Assembly: GCA_010645155.1 (NCBI GenBank)
Contig: CM021320.1
Coordinates: forward strand, 112,989-176,988
DNA length: 64,000 nucleotides
Origin: Tigriopus japonicus
Taxonomy: Eukaryota; Arthropoda; Copepoda; Harpacticoida; Harpacticidae
Direction of reading: 5' to 3'
In this document: piece after piece, positions 32,028 through 45,200 of the stretch
Layout: every line of letters starts with the position of its first letter
Numbering within the stretch: the stretch's first letter is position 1
Translations under genes and position numbers: made by a program
The notes under the pieces: generated by a model
The model's database searches: none
What the model was told of the DNA's origin: nothing
The model's input: the letters and a program-made list of their open reading frames with translations, nothing else

Positions 32028-35000
32028 CTAGAGACCAAACAATTCAGAGAGGTTAGGCAGCCTGGGCAGGAAGTTGAACAATGGCCGAGGTTGTCGGGGT
32101 GTGTTTTGCGGGGGTGGGGGAGGTGGTGGGGGTTGCCGACCACCCCCATTAAATTGCTGCCCTTGGGGAGGCCTGAGCGGCCGCGGTGCTGGGGCCACGG
32201 GCAAGGCAGATGGTGGAATGGGAGGAATCTGCGGGGAAGGCGGCGGTGCACGTGGGAAAAGGCCACCAAACCCTTGAGGATTGTTCGTGGGTCTGGTGGG
32301 AGGAAGCAAAGTGGGGTTGAGAGTGCTGCTGCCCCTGTTTCCTGTAGGAAGCTCCACACTCTGTGCTTGTTGTGTAGGGCTGGGCACAGAAGGTTGGAAT
32401 GACAGTGAAGGAGCTTGGAGCGTATCCGAGTTCGCGGGAGAGTTCAACGCGAACGAGCATTGGGTCTTGCAAATGTTGTCCCGACTCACAGCTTCGGCAC
32501 CAAATTCAAATATCAATTGTGGACAGTTGTTGATCTTTAACGATTGACATTGAGCCTGAAAGGAGCAATGGAATAATTCAAAACATCAGTTGTACCAATT
32601 TTCGGGAAATAGAACTTACGCCCTCTTTAGTGCAAGTACAACTTGTACATGGGGAGATTTTCCTTGACAAGCCCAGACTGATTTCAACTCCATTGACTCG
32701 GCATTGTGTGGCCTCTTCTCTCCAGTGACTGAAATCTATATCGGGAATGGATGGACATGGCACTCTAGGATTTCTGTAAAGATTGAAAATAAATAAAGAC
32801 TTTTGAAAAATAAGGAAGTTGCAAGATATCTTACAAGAACTCGTGAGGTTGATCAAAGATCGATCTTTGGGCGTCTCCCACGATATCACAATTCGAGCAG
32901 ATGATCTTGGCTAAGGTCATCTTTCGAATTTCCGTCAGTTGAGCTTCGGAAAATCGGATGGAGGCATCGCTGGTCTCGTACCAAAAGCGATCGCACTTTT
33001 TCAGTTTCTGGAACTGAATGCCGATGATGCATGCAAAAGTTGGTCCCACCAAAGCTCCTTGAAGTGGTGTTTCGCTCAATCCTCCGGTAAAGAGGTCAAT
33101 ATCCTCCACACTATCGTAGACCTGCGTTAATAAAGCAATATTTTAAAAGGTTTGAGAAGCCAAACATTAACAATTTTTCATAAAATAGTACTTGTCGTAG
33201 ACGTTTGATGACGTCGAAACTGATCTCCTTAGACAGGTCATCGAAAGAATTTGCTCGATCAAGATTACACGCAACACGGTATTCGTTGTATGGTCTCAAA
33301 CCGTGATCGCGTCCACGTTGAATATTCAGTGCCGCCAAATCTAGACCAGAGAAGGGAATTCGTCGTTCTTCGAATAAATGATTGGTGATCTCTCCAGACA
33401 GGAACTGATCTTGATTCTCCATGGGAGTGGCACCCAAGCCTCTCATGACCTGCAGAACATTTATATTAAACCCAATAATTGTCTGGCTCTGAATCGCTGA
33501 ATCAATGCTTCACCTCGTCGATCATTGTAGCCTCGTAGAGCATGTCGGGATTGAAAAATCCATCCCGAAGTCGAATGTGGCTATGCATCTCTCTCCAATC
33601 TGGACTCATTCGAGTCAACATAGGTCGAATGAGTGAGTGACCGAATCTGAATGCGGCCGTGGCGAATTCGTTGAAGATGGAGGGATTACACGTGGAGTCG
33701 TATTCGTCGTTGTAGCCCTCAGTTTTGGCTCGAAGGTTGTACAGGTTCATGTAGTTCCATCCGATGATCCTGGGCAAAAATTCATTGAAAGCAATGTGTT
33801 GAACAACTGCAGAAACGATTCTGCGCCCTTCGAGGTATAACTTTTCGTCGTTCCAATGTGGATTCACCCTCTGTAAAAGAATCATACAGGGCATTATAGT
33901 TGAGTACGTGAGATTTCAGAGAAGAGATTCGTTGTGGAAAAGGGTGTGAGGGGGCATCAATCATCATCAAAAAGAACTCGACGAAACCGAAACGGCAGAT
34001 TCTTCAATACCAGTGCTATAATTATTCTTTTGATCGTCGACATCGTTCACCCAGCACATTGACTACATACTGTATTGTCACTATGTATGTTTGAATTGAA
34101 ACTTGATTTATGTCGTTTGTCGCCGCAAGCTACGTGTCTTCCTGCAAATTCTGGCTTGAATTAGATGGATAACAAACAATTAAATTGAACTTTTGTTTCC
34201 ATTCCCTGGTTATTTCGTCTTCATCACAATGACACCCTTTTCTAATGAAAAATACATTACGATTCATAGACCTCCTCGCCCACCTCGTGTTTGGCATTTA
34301 AAACTAAAGCCGTATTGTTAATCAAACCGAATAGTTAGTATAACATATAATTAGATTCCACTTGAACCTGTCCATGGCGTTTTATGTTCTTTTGATTTTC
34401 AGCCATACAGTTCAACATTCATCTAATCACAAAATATTTGTTGTACATAAAAGCAGTGGTATGTCCTGACACTCGTACTTTTATCCATTAATGGTTCTAA
34501 TGACAGAAATTTAGCCTTAGTAGAATGAATGGCGTTTCTCACGCGTGGCTAACTTGGCAAATTCCTCAAAATACAACCGCGATCTTGACTTTGAACACTT
34601 GAGGTATGCCATTAAAAGCATTCTTCACGGACGTGTAGCTTTCGGTCTAAATTCGGACATGTTGTTTACAAACGTGAATTCGATCCACTTCGTTCCTCAA
34701 TGTGATTTTGAATAATGAAAACGCAAACCAGTGTTCTGAGTCTCTCTCTCTCTCACCTTCAAACCCTCCACAAGTCTGTTATGTTCTCGGAGGAAGATGG
34801 TATGGGTAGCTGCCAATCCGGGTTGTTCACTAACTCGAGAATCTCCACCATAAAAACAGAATCCACTGGCGGCCTTGCACTCGTGGTTCTTGCTGGTCTT
34901 CGGCAGGAGGTGCTTGCCACGCCCCAAAATGGGTCGAGACGAATTGAGACGCCCATCAACGCCCTCGCGAAGATTAGCAGCATCACAGATGTCGTTGCCG

Positions 35001-38000
35001 TAGATCATGGAGGCGTCAATGTACGCTGTGTTCTGGTTGAGTTGCTCTCGAGGACCTGCAAAATCCAAATCCAAGATGAAAAGATTGCCTTTTGACGGCG
35101 CCATCGGCAGAGAAATTGGACAGATTGCAGGAATTCAAGGGCAAAATTCCCTCACGAAGTTGATTAACGCTGCATACCTCCCGCCCCCTGTGTAGTGTAC
35201 TTGCCAAATACAGATCAAGTGCGTTTTTTTATCGGTCTTGAATCCCGTTTTCTGCAGATTCGTGACTTTCGACAGAAACGAGATAATATGTTTCAAGCCT
35301 CCGAATGGGAATCAATTTGTAGTGAGTACCAATCTCAAGGTGTTTGCTCAGTCATGAAATCGGACAAATTGGCGAGTAAACCATTATCGTTTGCGTCGTC
35401 ATTTATTCCTTACCAAGGCGTTGTTGACCTGGCAATGACCTGGTGAAGGCAATACAATTGGCACGCCCACTCGTTGTGTTCAGGGCCGGGAAATATGGAT
35501 CGTTTTTGGGCACGGGAATGGGCCAACATTCGGGATGAACCGTTTGAGACGAGTCGCAGGCTCGACAATCCAAAATGGAGTCGGGGAACCCCTGGAACCA
35601 GAAAAAAAATGTGTTCGGAAATCACGTTTTTTCAGACCGGATTTTTGCCATCCGGAAGACAATTTGACTGGATGAAATGCGTAGAGACAGGTTGGTCATT
35701 TTGCAAAGTTGATTGGCAATTCATATTCATTTTCCTCCTTCTCTTGTATTCGTAACAATGAGTTCTATTTCGATTCCAGAGCCACAATGCACTTTTCCTT
35801 ACCCAGTCAACCCAATGTGTATTCACGCGTATTCTCACAGACACCGACAGCTCAGCAAAAAGTGGTCCAACTTATCATGAGCGGTCGTTGTGTTAATGGC
35901 TTTTTGTCCTGAGACCAGAGGGAGTTTAAATATTGCGAATTTCTTGTAGCTTGCAAACGAGCTCTAATGCTAAATCGTGACAAACTAGGCCTGCCATTTG
36001 ATCATATCTCGGTCCGTCCATATGATCTTTGCAACCGACAATGCGATCTTTCAAGATCCAAAACGGAATTCCGGAAGCTTTTATGTCGTACCTTATTGAC
36101 TGGGGTCAAAGTGATGTCGTGATCCAAGAACTGTCCAAACTGCATTAGCATCAACGTGTATCTTCCGTGGAGATGGGACACATCTGCGTGCACCACAACG
36201 GAAACCAATCTCGGTGAAGGCAAGGCTTTTCCACTTAAGGAACGGAAGCGTGGCCTAGAAATGGCTGAAAGCAAACAATCAACGTTAGTACATGTGACAT
36301 TCCTCTAATCTTGCAAAGATGATTTGGAAATGTGCAATCTTGTCCCGCTCTTTCGATTTGATTCATATTTTGCCATTTTTCCAGTTTCTGAACTATTTAC
36401 AGGGAGGCCGAAAAAAATGTTACTTCATTTTGTCTCTAAAGGCAGACGCGTGGATGAACAATGTTCAACTTTCAATTACGTTTCAAACAACTTTTTCTTG
36501 AACACATGTTGCCTTTTTAGATGGTAGCAATTGGGAATCCGTAGATTGTCTAAAATCAATTTCAAAATTAATTCACAAATGAGCACTTTTGGCTTAAGGC
36601 TCATTTTAGCGCCTAGAACTCCTGTTCGCTTGCCTCTTTTCCTCAATCGTCGAGGGTGTTAATTACGAGTGTGCAATTAATCATGGGCGGGGATCGCTTG
36701 CTGAACGTATGTATGAGAAATGAAGTTGTTTGCGGGTACATTCTCCAATTATTCGTGAAGGCCAAATCAGATACCCAAGATTCGTCATATTCAACGACGA
36801 AAAAAGAACATTTCCTCGATCGATCGACCGAGATGAGAATGCAATGCCCTCCATATCTGGCAATCAATAAATTTTGATCGTAACTGCCAATTCTTCAAGA
36901 ACTATCATATTATAAGCGACATCAAGGCTGAGATTCTATGGCACGAGCTCACATTCACTTTGTGTGTATTTGCAAGCAAACAGATGAATTTTCCAAGTGA
37001 ATTTTCTCATGTAAGGCCACTTTGACTTGGCGCCATGGCTGAATCAAGTTTGTAACATTCTGTTGATGTGTTTAGTGACAATTATCATGAAGATGTGATG
37101 TCATCAGGCGAATGCAATCTCCTCGTTCGTTCATTCGAGCATGTATTGAAGACAGAAAGATAGAACGAGAGAGACAATGGTTTCTTCCTCCTCTCAAGGA
37201 TTCTGATCCCTCCAAGGGAAACGAACATATTACAAGGCACACATACGTACAAGCTGTATGTTGTTCACAGATCCATAGACATGTCACCACATTCCACGGT
37301 CTAAGATAAATCCAACCTCAAGTAACCACCATTACGAAGTCTGTGAATGCATCTTGAATCCTTCTCTCATTTGGCTACATTGCCAACCTTTCCACCTTCA
37401 ACAGCATGCACATGACATGAACTATGACAGGATATGAGAGCCAAGTATTAATCCTTTAAGATCCGACTCTAAAAGGCGACACAACGAGCTTCATTTCCAT
37501 ACTCATTGAGGTGTTGGAAGGATTGAACCACCACGAAATAACCACCCACCCTTGAGCGCTCCAATTTTCAAGTCAATGGATTACATTCCTCGTTGGTTGT
37601 GTTCTTTCTCTGATGAAAAGTGACCTCTATTTTGATTGGTAGGCATGGCCTCTATTCGAATTTGAGCCTCTGGCCAGGAAGTGGTACGCATCTTAAACGA
37701 GCAACGTCGTTGATATCAATGGAGGTCAGGTGCTCATTGACAATCCAACATGTCGTAAGTGCATTCAACCACATCTTAGGCAGAAAAAATCAAGAAAGAC
37801 TCACTCAACAGGATAGTTTAGATTAAAGCCCGACCTATGCATTCCCCCACACAATAGTATTTGTATGAGCTGAGGACCAAATTGAGGCCAAAAGCATGGA
37901 GTGATTTTGGTTTCCGTTGCCAATTTTCCCTCCCGGAAGGGAGCCGAATATTGCACTTGAGGGTATGCAATTTCGCAAGGTCATTGCTTTGGCTTTTAAT

Positions 38001-41000
38001 TATTTTTGGAAAAATAGGCCTTATGGAAATGAAAAGATTTGCGATTTTCTTCTGCAGCCGGCACATTAGTGGTCTGCCTCTGCAGAGAAGGCATGCGAAA
38101 AAAGCATTCATGGAAGTTTTCGGCCATTAAAGGAAAAATCCAGTCAAAGATGCATTCCATGGACACGGAGGCTCGAAACTAAATCTGGTTGGCAATATTG
38201 GCATTTAGAAGAACAATAACATTTCAAACTTCAAAACTTACTTTTCTTGCGAATCAACCGCATATGAAAAGAGTTCGCGTTTTTTAACTGAGCCGCAATA
38301 TGGAATAATGAATAGATCAAGTCATTTTACTCTGGTCAATATTTGCAAATTAATTGGCTCTATGCATCCTCAGATCTTCCCAAAAGTCAGCATCCCACTT
38401 CCACATGAGGAAGTGTGCACTTTTTGCAAAACATATTGTCATATACAGTGTACGTACATACTCGACAATGGTGTGGTGTGTCTTGGTGCAATGTTTACTA
38501 ATCTCGAGTGTTTTTAATTTTTTCCATTCATTCAATGATGAAGACAAAATGCATTCTGGTTAAAAAAAAAAGGACTGCGAACCGTCATTTCTGCTTCCAG
38601 AGGATGGCCACTAACGTCATAATCAACCATGTAGAATACCTTAACGTCGGAGGGGTTTTCGTGGTGGTCGTGGGATCCAAATGGTACAGACAGCAATTTA
38701 AGATTCATTTTCTCGGGATGTTTTTCTAATCATAATTTGGGTGCCCACGCGTAATTGAAGAAAATCCTGCCCCCTGCGGAACCCCATTCGAGGCACCCTT
38801 CTCCTGCTGTCAAAACATTTCGACCTTGAGAAGAATTAATCATATAGTTTCGCACTGTTATTAGTTTCTAGCTGTACGTCCACCGAATGAGCGAATGACT
38901 GTATCTCATGTAGTTCTTTCTATCCGTTTGTTTGGTCCTACATGCATTGAAATCCAGCCCTTCCTTGAAATTTACCAGTTTAACACTTAGCAGGGTAGCA
39001 GGAAGATCAAGGAAGGGGAAAATTATTTCCTTCTTTTCCTCCAACGAATACATAGGCAAGACACATATTTTCCACCCTCTCAATCAATCTACGTACATGA
39101 AATCTTGCTAGAGGGATGGAGAACAAATGACTTGAGGCTCGTCATTAAACACAATTTCAACCCCCTTGAATTGAGATCCGGTTCCCGTGGTTCATTTTCA
39201 AAAGATTACAAAGTCTACTATGTCTAGGGCTGAATATTTTAGGTTAACTTTTTGGGCAAATTATGACATAATTAGGTTGCCAAAAATTACGTTTTAGGTT
39301 TTTTTTAGGTTGTATAGATAACACCTTTTCAGAGGCTATTCAGACCAAATATAGCCTTTTATTAATTGCTCTACAGCACTTTACTTTTTACAAGAGTAAA
39401 AGCAGTGGAGCAGAGACAGAGGCAGTGAAAATTTAATTTGGCATTGGTGGGAAAGTGGTAGAAATGGCAGTATAGAAAATTTTGTGGTAGAGAAATTTCT
39501 GAAGTGGCAGAATATGGCAAAAAGTGGAAGGGCAGGCAAAAAAATCGACCAAAAAACGATATCGAAAATTGTCGACCAAGAAAAGGAGATCAAAAAATTT
39601 TGACCTAAAAAACGAGATCTAAAATTTGAGCCCTAAAAAACGAGATGAAATGATAAAAAACGAGAAAAATTCGGCTCAAAGGTGACAGAATGTGGCGTTA
39701 TGTGACTTCAAAAATGGCAGCGAGTGCCTGTAATTGGCAGTATTTCAAACAACTTTTGGCAATGTCTGCCTGAAACCACCTGGTAACGCTGATTTGGCAT
39801 GTTGATGGGATGAAAATCATTGTGGCTCCCACTCCTCTTCTCTCTTCCTTTGTTCTCGTGTTTTGTTTTTTTGAAGACACTGGTTTGAGGGACCTTATTG
39901 TGCAAATGACTTTAGGATAAGTAAAAAAGTTGATATCAGATTGAAAACTTAGTTTTAGGTAAAAATTGCCCTAAAAAGACGAGAAAAAAGTAAATTTTTG
40001 ACTGAAAACTTAATTTTAGGTAAAAATTGCCCGAATTAGGCGTTTTAGGTTAAAACCTAAGTTTTTATGTAAAACCTAAAATATTCAGCCCTAACTATGT
40101 CCAAGGTGCAAACGAATCTTAACTCTCAATAACAATAAGACCCGTTGTCGGGCAAAGTAAGAACATGCATAATTGGCAGTTTGACCAAGGAGAAGAGGTG
40201 ATGAAGTCATTTTGGGGATGAATCAGGAAGTTTTTAGAACCGCCTCAGCACCACCAAATGTGAACGCTAAGCTTTGGAGCTTAGTTGGGCACTTTTTGGC
40301 AAGATCTGAATGAAAAAAAATCAATTCCCAGGGCCTTTTTCCAAGAGTGCCAAGTCAGAGCGATAATCTGATGGTTAAAAAAACATGACATAAAATCTCC
40401 CCCTCTTCATATGATCAAGTAATCCTCTTAAAGCGTGGGTCACACCCAATGAGGAACTGTTTTTCTTCATCATAAGTGGATTCCAGTCGGATTAACACGG
40501 ATTAAGAAAGTCCGCACATGCGCCGATATGAGCACTTAGCGTAGTTTTCAAGTGGGGTATTGGTCAATCTAGTCTCTGGGATCCGTTCCGTCGCGGAATG
40601 AATCGTCTTTTTGAGCGGACCAATCAAGTTTTGGTTGAAATTTGAATATCCGGAAGTGATCACACTAGTTGGTGTTTGAACTTGCCGTTGTTGTTGTTGT
40701 CGTCGTCGTCGTTGGAAGCACGTGGAAACATCCGTCAAAAAGTGCATCCAAGGATTACAATAATCAACGCTTCAGTTGGCATCTCACGCCATTCTTCTCT
40801 CAAACTTCAATCACGACGAACAAACGGCTCAAAAAGAAAACCAGAATTGACAATTTCGATTGAATTCCAGCCCCATAGTCAAATCCCGGATAACACTTGA
40901 TGGATCGGCCATTTCTATTTTTTGGTCCCACTTGAAAAGCTTAAGATCTGGCTTTACCGCAAAGACCCAATCCGAACGGATGGCAGAAAGATAGATCAAG

Positions 41001-41331
41001 AAATAAAAACCTTTGTGGTCCACAAAGGGTGTATTTTGATCGTGCTGGATTTCGCTTACCGTCGTCGTATTTGGCCGAGAGGAATCGAATCAGTGGTGTG
41101 ACACTTTTGCCGTATTGAGGGTTGTTCAGGTTATTACACCAGCCATTGAATGTCCGGAATTTGTTAGTGTGGTCGCAGGGCAAGGCATTCTCATCTCTGG
41201 CGCAAGTCTCTAGCGGAACCGTCGAAACCACACGAGTCACATCAATGTTGGTCAAGCCATCGGCAAAGTCGTCAATATTGACATTGATCCGGTTGCCCGT
41301 GACCTGACGCTTGATTCGCGTGTTATCGGGC
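32028..41331 (-). CDS. Animal haem peroxidase 2 (peroxinectin/chorion-peroxidase type), catalytically complete
   Basis: Nine exons rebuilt from splice sites and phase: 41060-41331, 36092-36264, 35414-35591, 34757-35055, 33514-33870, 33192-33449, 32835-33121, 32620-32773 and 32028-32555, giving 834 residues. At least one upstream exon with the signal peptide is missing; the first listed exon starts in phase 2. An RIKR processing site lies near residue 6. The haem set is complete: GQFLDHD (distal Gln, Asp, His), GPREQLNQ, SRVSEQPGLAATHT with catalytic Arg, and FRFGHSLIRP (proximal His). Exon 35414-35591 supplies CRACDSSQTVHPECWPIPVP. After the peroxidase fold comes a VWC-like Cys module (CRVNGVEIS, CTSCTCTKEG, CQSL) and a Pro-rich tail ending FLPRLPNLSELFGL. 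It is likely a secreted H2O2-dependent enzyme for matrix, eggshell or immune cross-linking (inference). Confidence 0.9.
39225..40093. mobile_element. Non-autonomous hAT element in peroxidase 2 intron, 869 bp
   Basis: The terminal inverted repeats are perfect for 21 bp (TAGGGCTGAATATTTTAGGT plus T) at 39225-39245 and 40073-40093. Exact 8-bp direct duplications ACTATGTC lie at 39217-39224 and 40094-40101. These diagnose hAT transposition. The interior has TTTTAGGT words near both ends and AAGTGGCAGAAT words in the middle, and no transposase. The intact ends and duplication suggest a fairly recent insertion. It sits in the 4.8-kb intron between peroxidase exons 36264 and 41060. Confidence 0.93.
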
Positions 41332-42156
41332 CTGAAAAACGAATTGTCAGAACTAAAATAAGCGAGACAAATGGCGCAATTACGCAAGCCATCACCCTGA
41401 CACAAAACCAGTTTACGAGTGCTATTTTTGAGAAAACAACAGCAAAGCAAACTAAACCGTCTCCAATTCGAAGAACGTATGATAGTGTTGATTCCTTTGC
41501 TTTAAAAATAAAATCCAAGATTTATTGGGATCTTCGTAAGTCTAGCAGTCATTCAACTTTGAAATAACCTTGGACTACGCGCGGTTTGAAGGTAAGCCGC
41601 ATTTTTTCCAAGGAATATTCAGTGTGCGCTCTCTGAGAAGGAAGACACATTTCATTATACTGTGGACGTAGGAAAAGAAGACGAGATGAGTTTGGAATCG
41701 GTCAAGAAGCTTAAAAAAGCGTAATTTGATGGCTCCGTCTACCTGTCTCACGTTCCGGCCATCAAGTGTGGATAATTTATACATTACTTGTTGAAAGAGT
41801 CAAATACTTGGCATTCCATGAATGCTACTTTTTCAGGAAGCTCAAGAAAGATAGGGTTAAGGAATGCCCAGGAATCAAGTAAAGGATGAGATATACAGTA
41901 TTGAGTAGCAAGCTTGTGGTGAGCAGGAAAGATCTCTCATATTACGCGAATAATCAATTTAATTAAAAAAATTGACGTTACGGGAATAGTGAAGTGTAAC
42001 GATTTTGTCAAAACTTTGATACTACGTTTGTGAAAGTAATTTTGACTTCAGAAACATTACCAAAGATTGAAGTTTACTTACTCTTGGAGTGAATTTAAGA
42101 ATACTCTGGAGGTATATTCCAAGAGTAAGGATGTGTTGGAAAGGCTTAATGCCACT

Positions 42157-42162
42157 TTATTC
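42157..42162 (-). terminator. Poly(A) signal for peroxidase 1
   Basis: TTTATT on + (AATAAA on -), about 75 nt beyond the TAA of peroxidase 1, in the correct orientation. Confidence 0.6.
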
Positions 42163-42235
42163 GGTCTCGAAAAGGCAAAAGCGGTTCCAAGTGGAGACTG
42201 GGAATCCGCGCCCATATCTGAAACAATGAACTACA

Positions 42236-45200
42236 TTAAAACCCATAGTAAGCACAGAATTGTAAAGTGACCTTACTGTTTTCCCAAAGTTTATATTCCT
42301 CCTTGCGCCTTAGAGCCAATCCTTGGGTTCCTTTCTCCAGGGTTTGGATTAAAATAGCCTCCGGAACTTGAAGGGCGGGTGTGTCAGTCTTCCACAATTG
42401 CAAATTAACGTTTGAAAACACATCACATAGCACGGGCGAGTTTCTGCAAAATGCAATTTGAGTTCCATAGAAAACAGATGAACTAATTATCAAAGAAAAG
42501 AAATGGCTTACAAGTAGGGGTCATTCCGAATGAAAGCCTCGGGTTGGACGGAAAATATTTCTTCCATATTGGCGCAAATCAGGGATGCCAAAGAGACTTT
42601 TCTGATCTCCTGGAGTTGATCTGGAACGAAGATGAAGGACAGAAATCCCGAATTAAATTTTGAGCTTGTGCCAATTACTCTGACTGACAATCGAATGGCC
42701 TCGAGATAAGAATCGCCCTCGCCCTACTCTTCTGTTGACAAGAGGCAATTGTTGCTCCTAAATTTTGCCCAGACCCTTGACCAATATTGGCCACACCTGC
42801 TTGGCAACGAAAATTTGATGGCCGGTGGATTAGATCATAAACCATGAGTTAAACCCAAACCAATGGTGGCCATACTTGGACACGCTGGTGGTGGGTGATG
42901 TACTTTAAAGCTTGAAATGTTGCAAAGTTTCAGACGGATCTTGATGATGCAGCTCTTTTTTGGACAAAAGTATTCGAGTACAGAGACCATGATAGATCAT
43001 TGGCCGTTGTAAAGAACGCCCTGCATGACAAGAATAATTTTTGACAGAAGGATAAATCTTGAGGAATGCAGGAAGTGAACAAGTTGTTTTCAAAGAGAAG
43101 TGTGAAATGAGACAATTTCTCCCGGCCCATGTTGTTTGGTGGCCCCTTCTGTTGTCCCAAGTTCTCGGTACAATTCATCCAAGTCATCATCATGCCTTCC
43201 TTTTGGTTATAACGTTCTTCATCGTCGTCGTCGTCTTCATTATTTTCATTATCATTATTATTATTGTCATCATCATGTTAAGGTGGTCAAAGGAGTCACA
43301 TTTTTGAAGAATTCCTTTGTCTCGCTCTTCCAATTTGGTCGGATGTTTCCACGGCGGATTGACGACGTCGGCCATCTTTCAGAAATGCACGGATCCTCGT
43401 TATTGTCGTTGCCAGGAGCTATGGCCATTTAAGGACACATTCCGAGACTCCTTAACTTTCTTCCGGCATGAGTTTTACGGGCAACTGATGAGCTGGTTTA
43501 TGGCTATCATCCGCCCCAAAAACTCATTTGAGTTGGAAGTGATTATCCCGGGCCATCAAACCGTTAAGAAGATGAGGGGTTTTCCCTCGCCCAAAAGAGC
43601 CCCGCTGCCAAAGATCACGGAAGTGTACCCAAGACATCGGTAGAATGATGAGGCATCTCCAGTCAACGTGGCAAACATGTGTCACGATCCTTGTTTGAGT
43701 CCATTGTTGTTGGTTTTGCGTGCTATTCGCAGATCATTTTTATTTGGCTGCAGTCTGGATGGAGCTCTGTGTAGGGGTATGTATGTACTACAGGCACACT
43801 AGGATTGCACACCGATTAGGCCTAGGCCAGTAGGCCCACTGTCCAACCAGAATTCAGGGTCAAACGACGCTCTGGAATTTGGTAGTTTGTCTCATACGTT
43901 GTAGACCTGGACTCGGCGGAAGAGTGTTGTTGCACATGGGATGGGCCTTAATGTGCAGACTGACCTCCAAGCCGAGCAGCGAAATTGAACAGTCGAGCAA
44001 ATTTCTGCTCGCAATTTCGTCTCTCTGACGTTTTAGCACTTCCAATACTGAATGTGAACGAAGATTGGCATCAAACAAGACGAATAAGAATGGAGCTCCA
44101 TCGCGCTTTTAATGGGCCAAGACGAAGAAGAAAGAGTGCATCAACGTTTCCTGCTCCAAGATTACAAATGAATGTTGACCAATCCAGGCCCTATGAACTC
44201 TACGGCAAAGGTCTGAGACATTACTCGTTTTTCAATTACTTAGTTGATGGGGGAATTATCAACAAATATGGACACCGAAACGTTCCATGATTGGCTTTCG
44301 CTCTGTACTTTGACGAGTTGAGGCCGTGTGAAAGATGGTTAAATTGAGAGCGGAATGTGGCCTTGAAACCGGATTTCTGCAATCACTATCGGCGGAAAAC
44401 CGATCTATCCAAGCAATCTGGCAGGATGATTTTTCGAAAATTGTTTCTTATCCTTTAGCCGAAAAGTGATCACGGACTGCCCCAAGCCGGTTGTCAAACT
44501 CAACCCATAAAATCTACAAAATCCCATTTCAGCTCTTCTTACCTTTTGTTAATGCCGAAGGAGGGATGTTGTTTTCATACCAAAATCGATCGCCTTTCTT
44601 CAAGATCTGAAATTGTTGCCCCAAAAGACAACCGATCGTTGGTCCAACCACTGCACCCGTCAAAGGTCGCTCAGCCAATCCACCAACGAATAAGTCGATG
44701 TCGTCCACGTGCTGGAATGAATTTATTGGAATGATATTCAGCAAATGAAGTTATAAAGGCGAAAGTTGACAAAGTGCACTATTCCATAACGTCACAAGTG
44801 AATGCCGAAGTGCTCGCTTTAATTGATGTCCATACAAGTGAGGTCTTCAACCGGCTAACTTGGCCTGTGCCTGCACTTTTTATAATCACTACTGGACGCA
44901 TTTACGCCAGATAATTTGTACTGTAGTATTCAAGTATGTCTGTGACTGTGTTCGATGTTCCCGTATGCCATTCGATCGGTGTGAAACAGACTTTTCTATT
45001 TGAACGAAGTGCATTTTCGGACGTTTCAAGCAAGACGGGTTGGGCTTTTCTCATCAGAGGTATTTTAATGACAGATCAATTGTTGAAGGTAGTTTTGACA
45101 AGAATAAAACGCCAGGAGTGGAGTGTATTTTTGAAAAATCCGGCATTCAAGTTGAATTTCCTGTTCGTTTGATCCATGCAATGAAAGCGATTGAAATGCA

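Noticed and set aside
32074..32402. Gly-rich + strand ORFs
   Set aside because: Antisense of the Pro-rich tail of peroxidase 2.
42067..42270. 67-codon + strand ORF with protein-like composition
   Set aside because: It overlaps the last exon and poly(A) signal of peroxidase 1 on the other strand and has no homology I can recognise.
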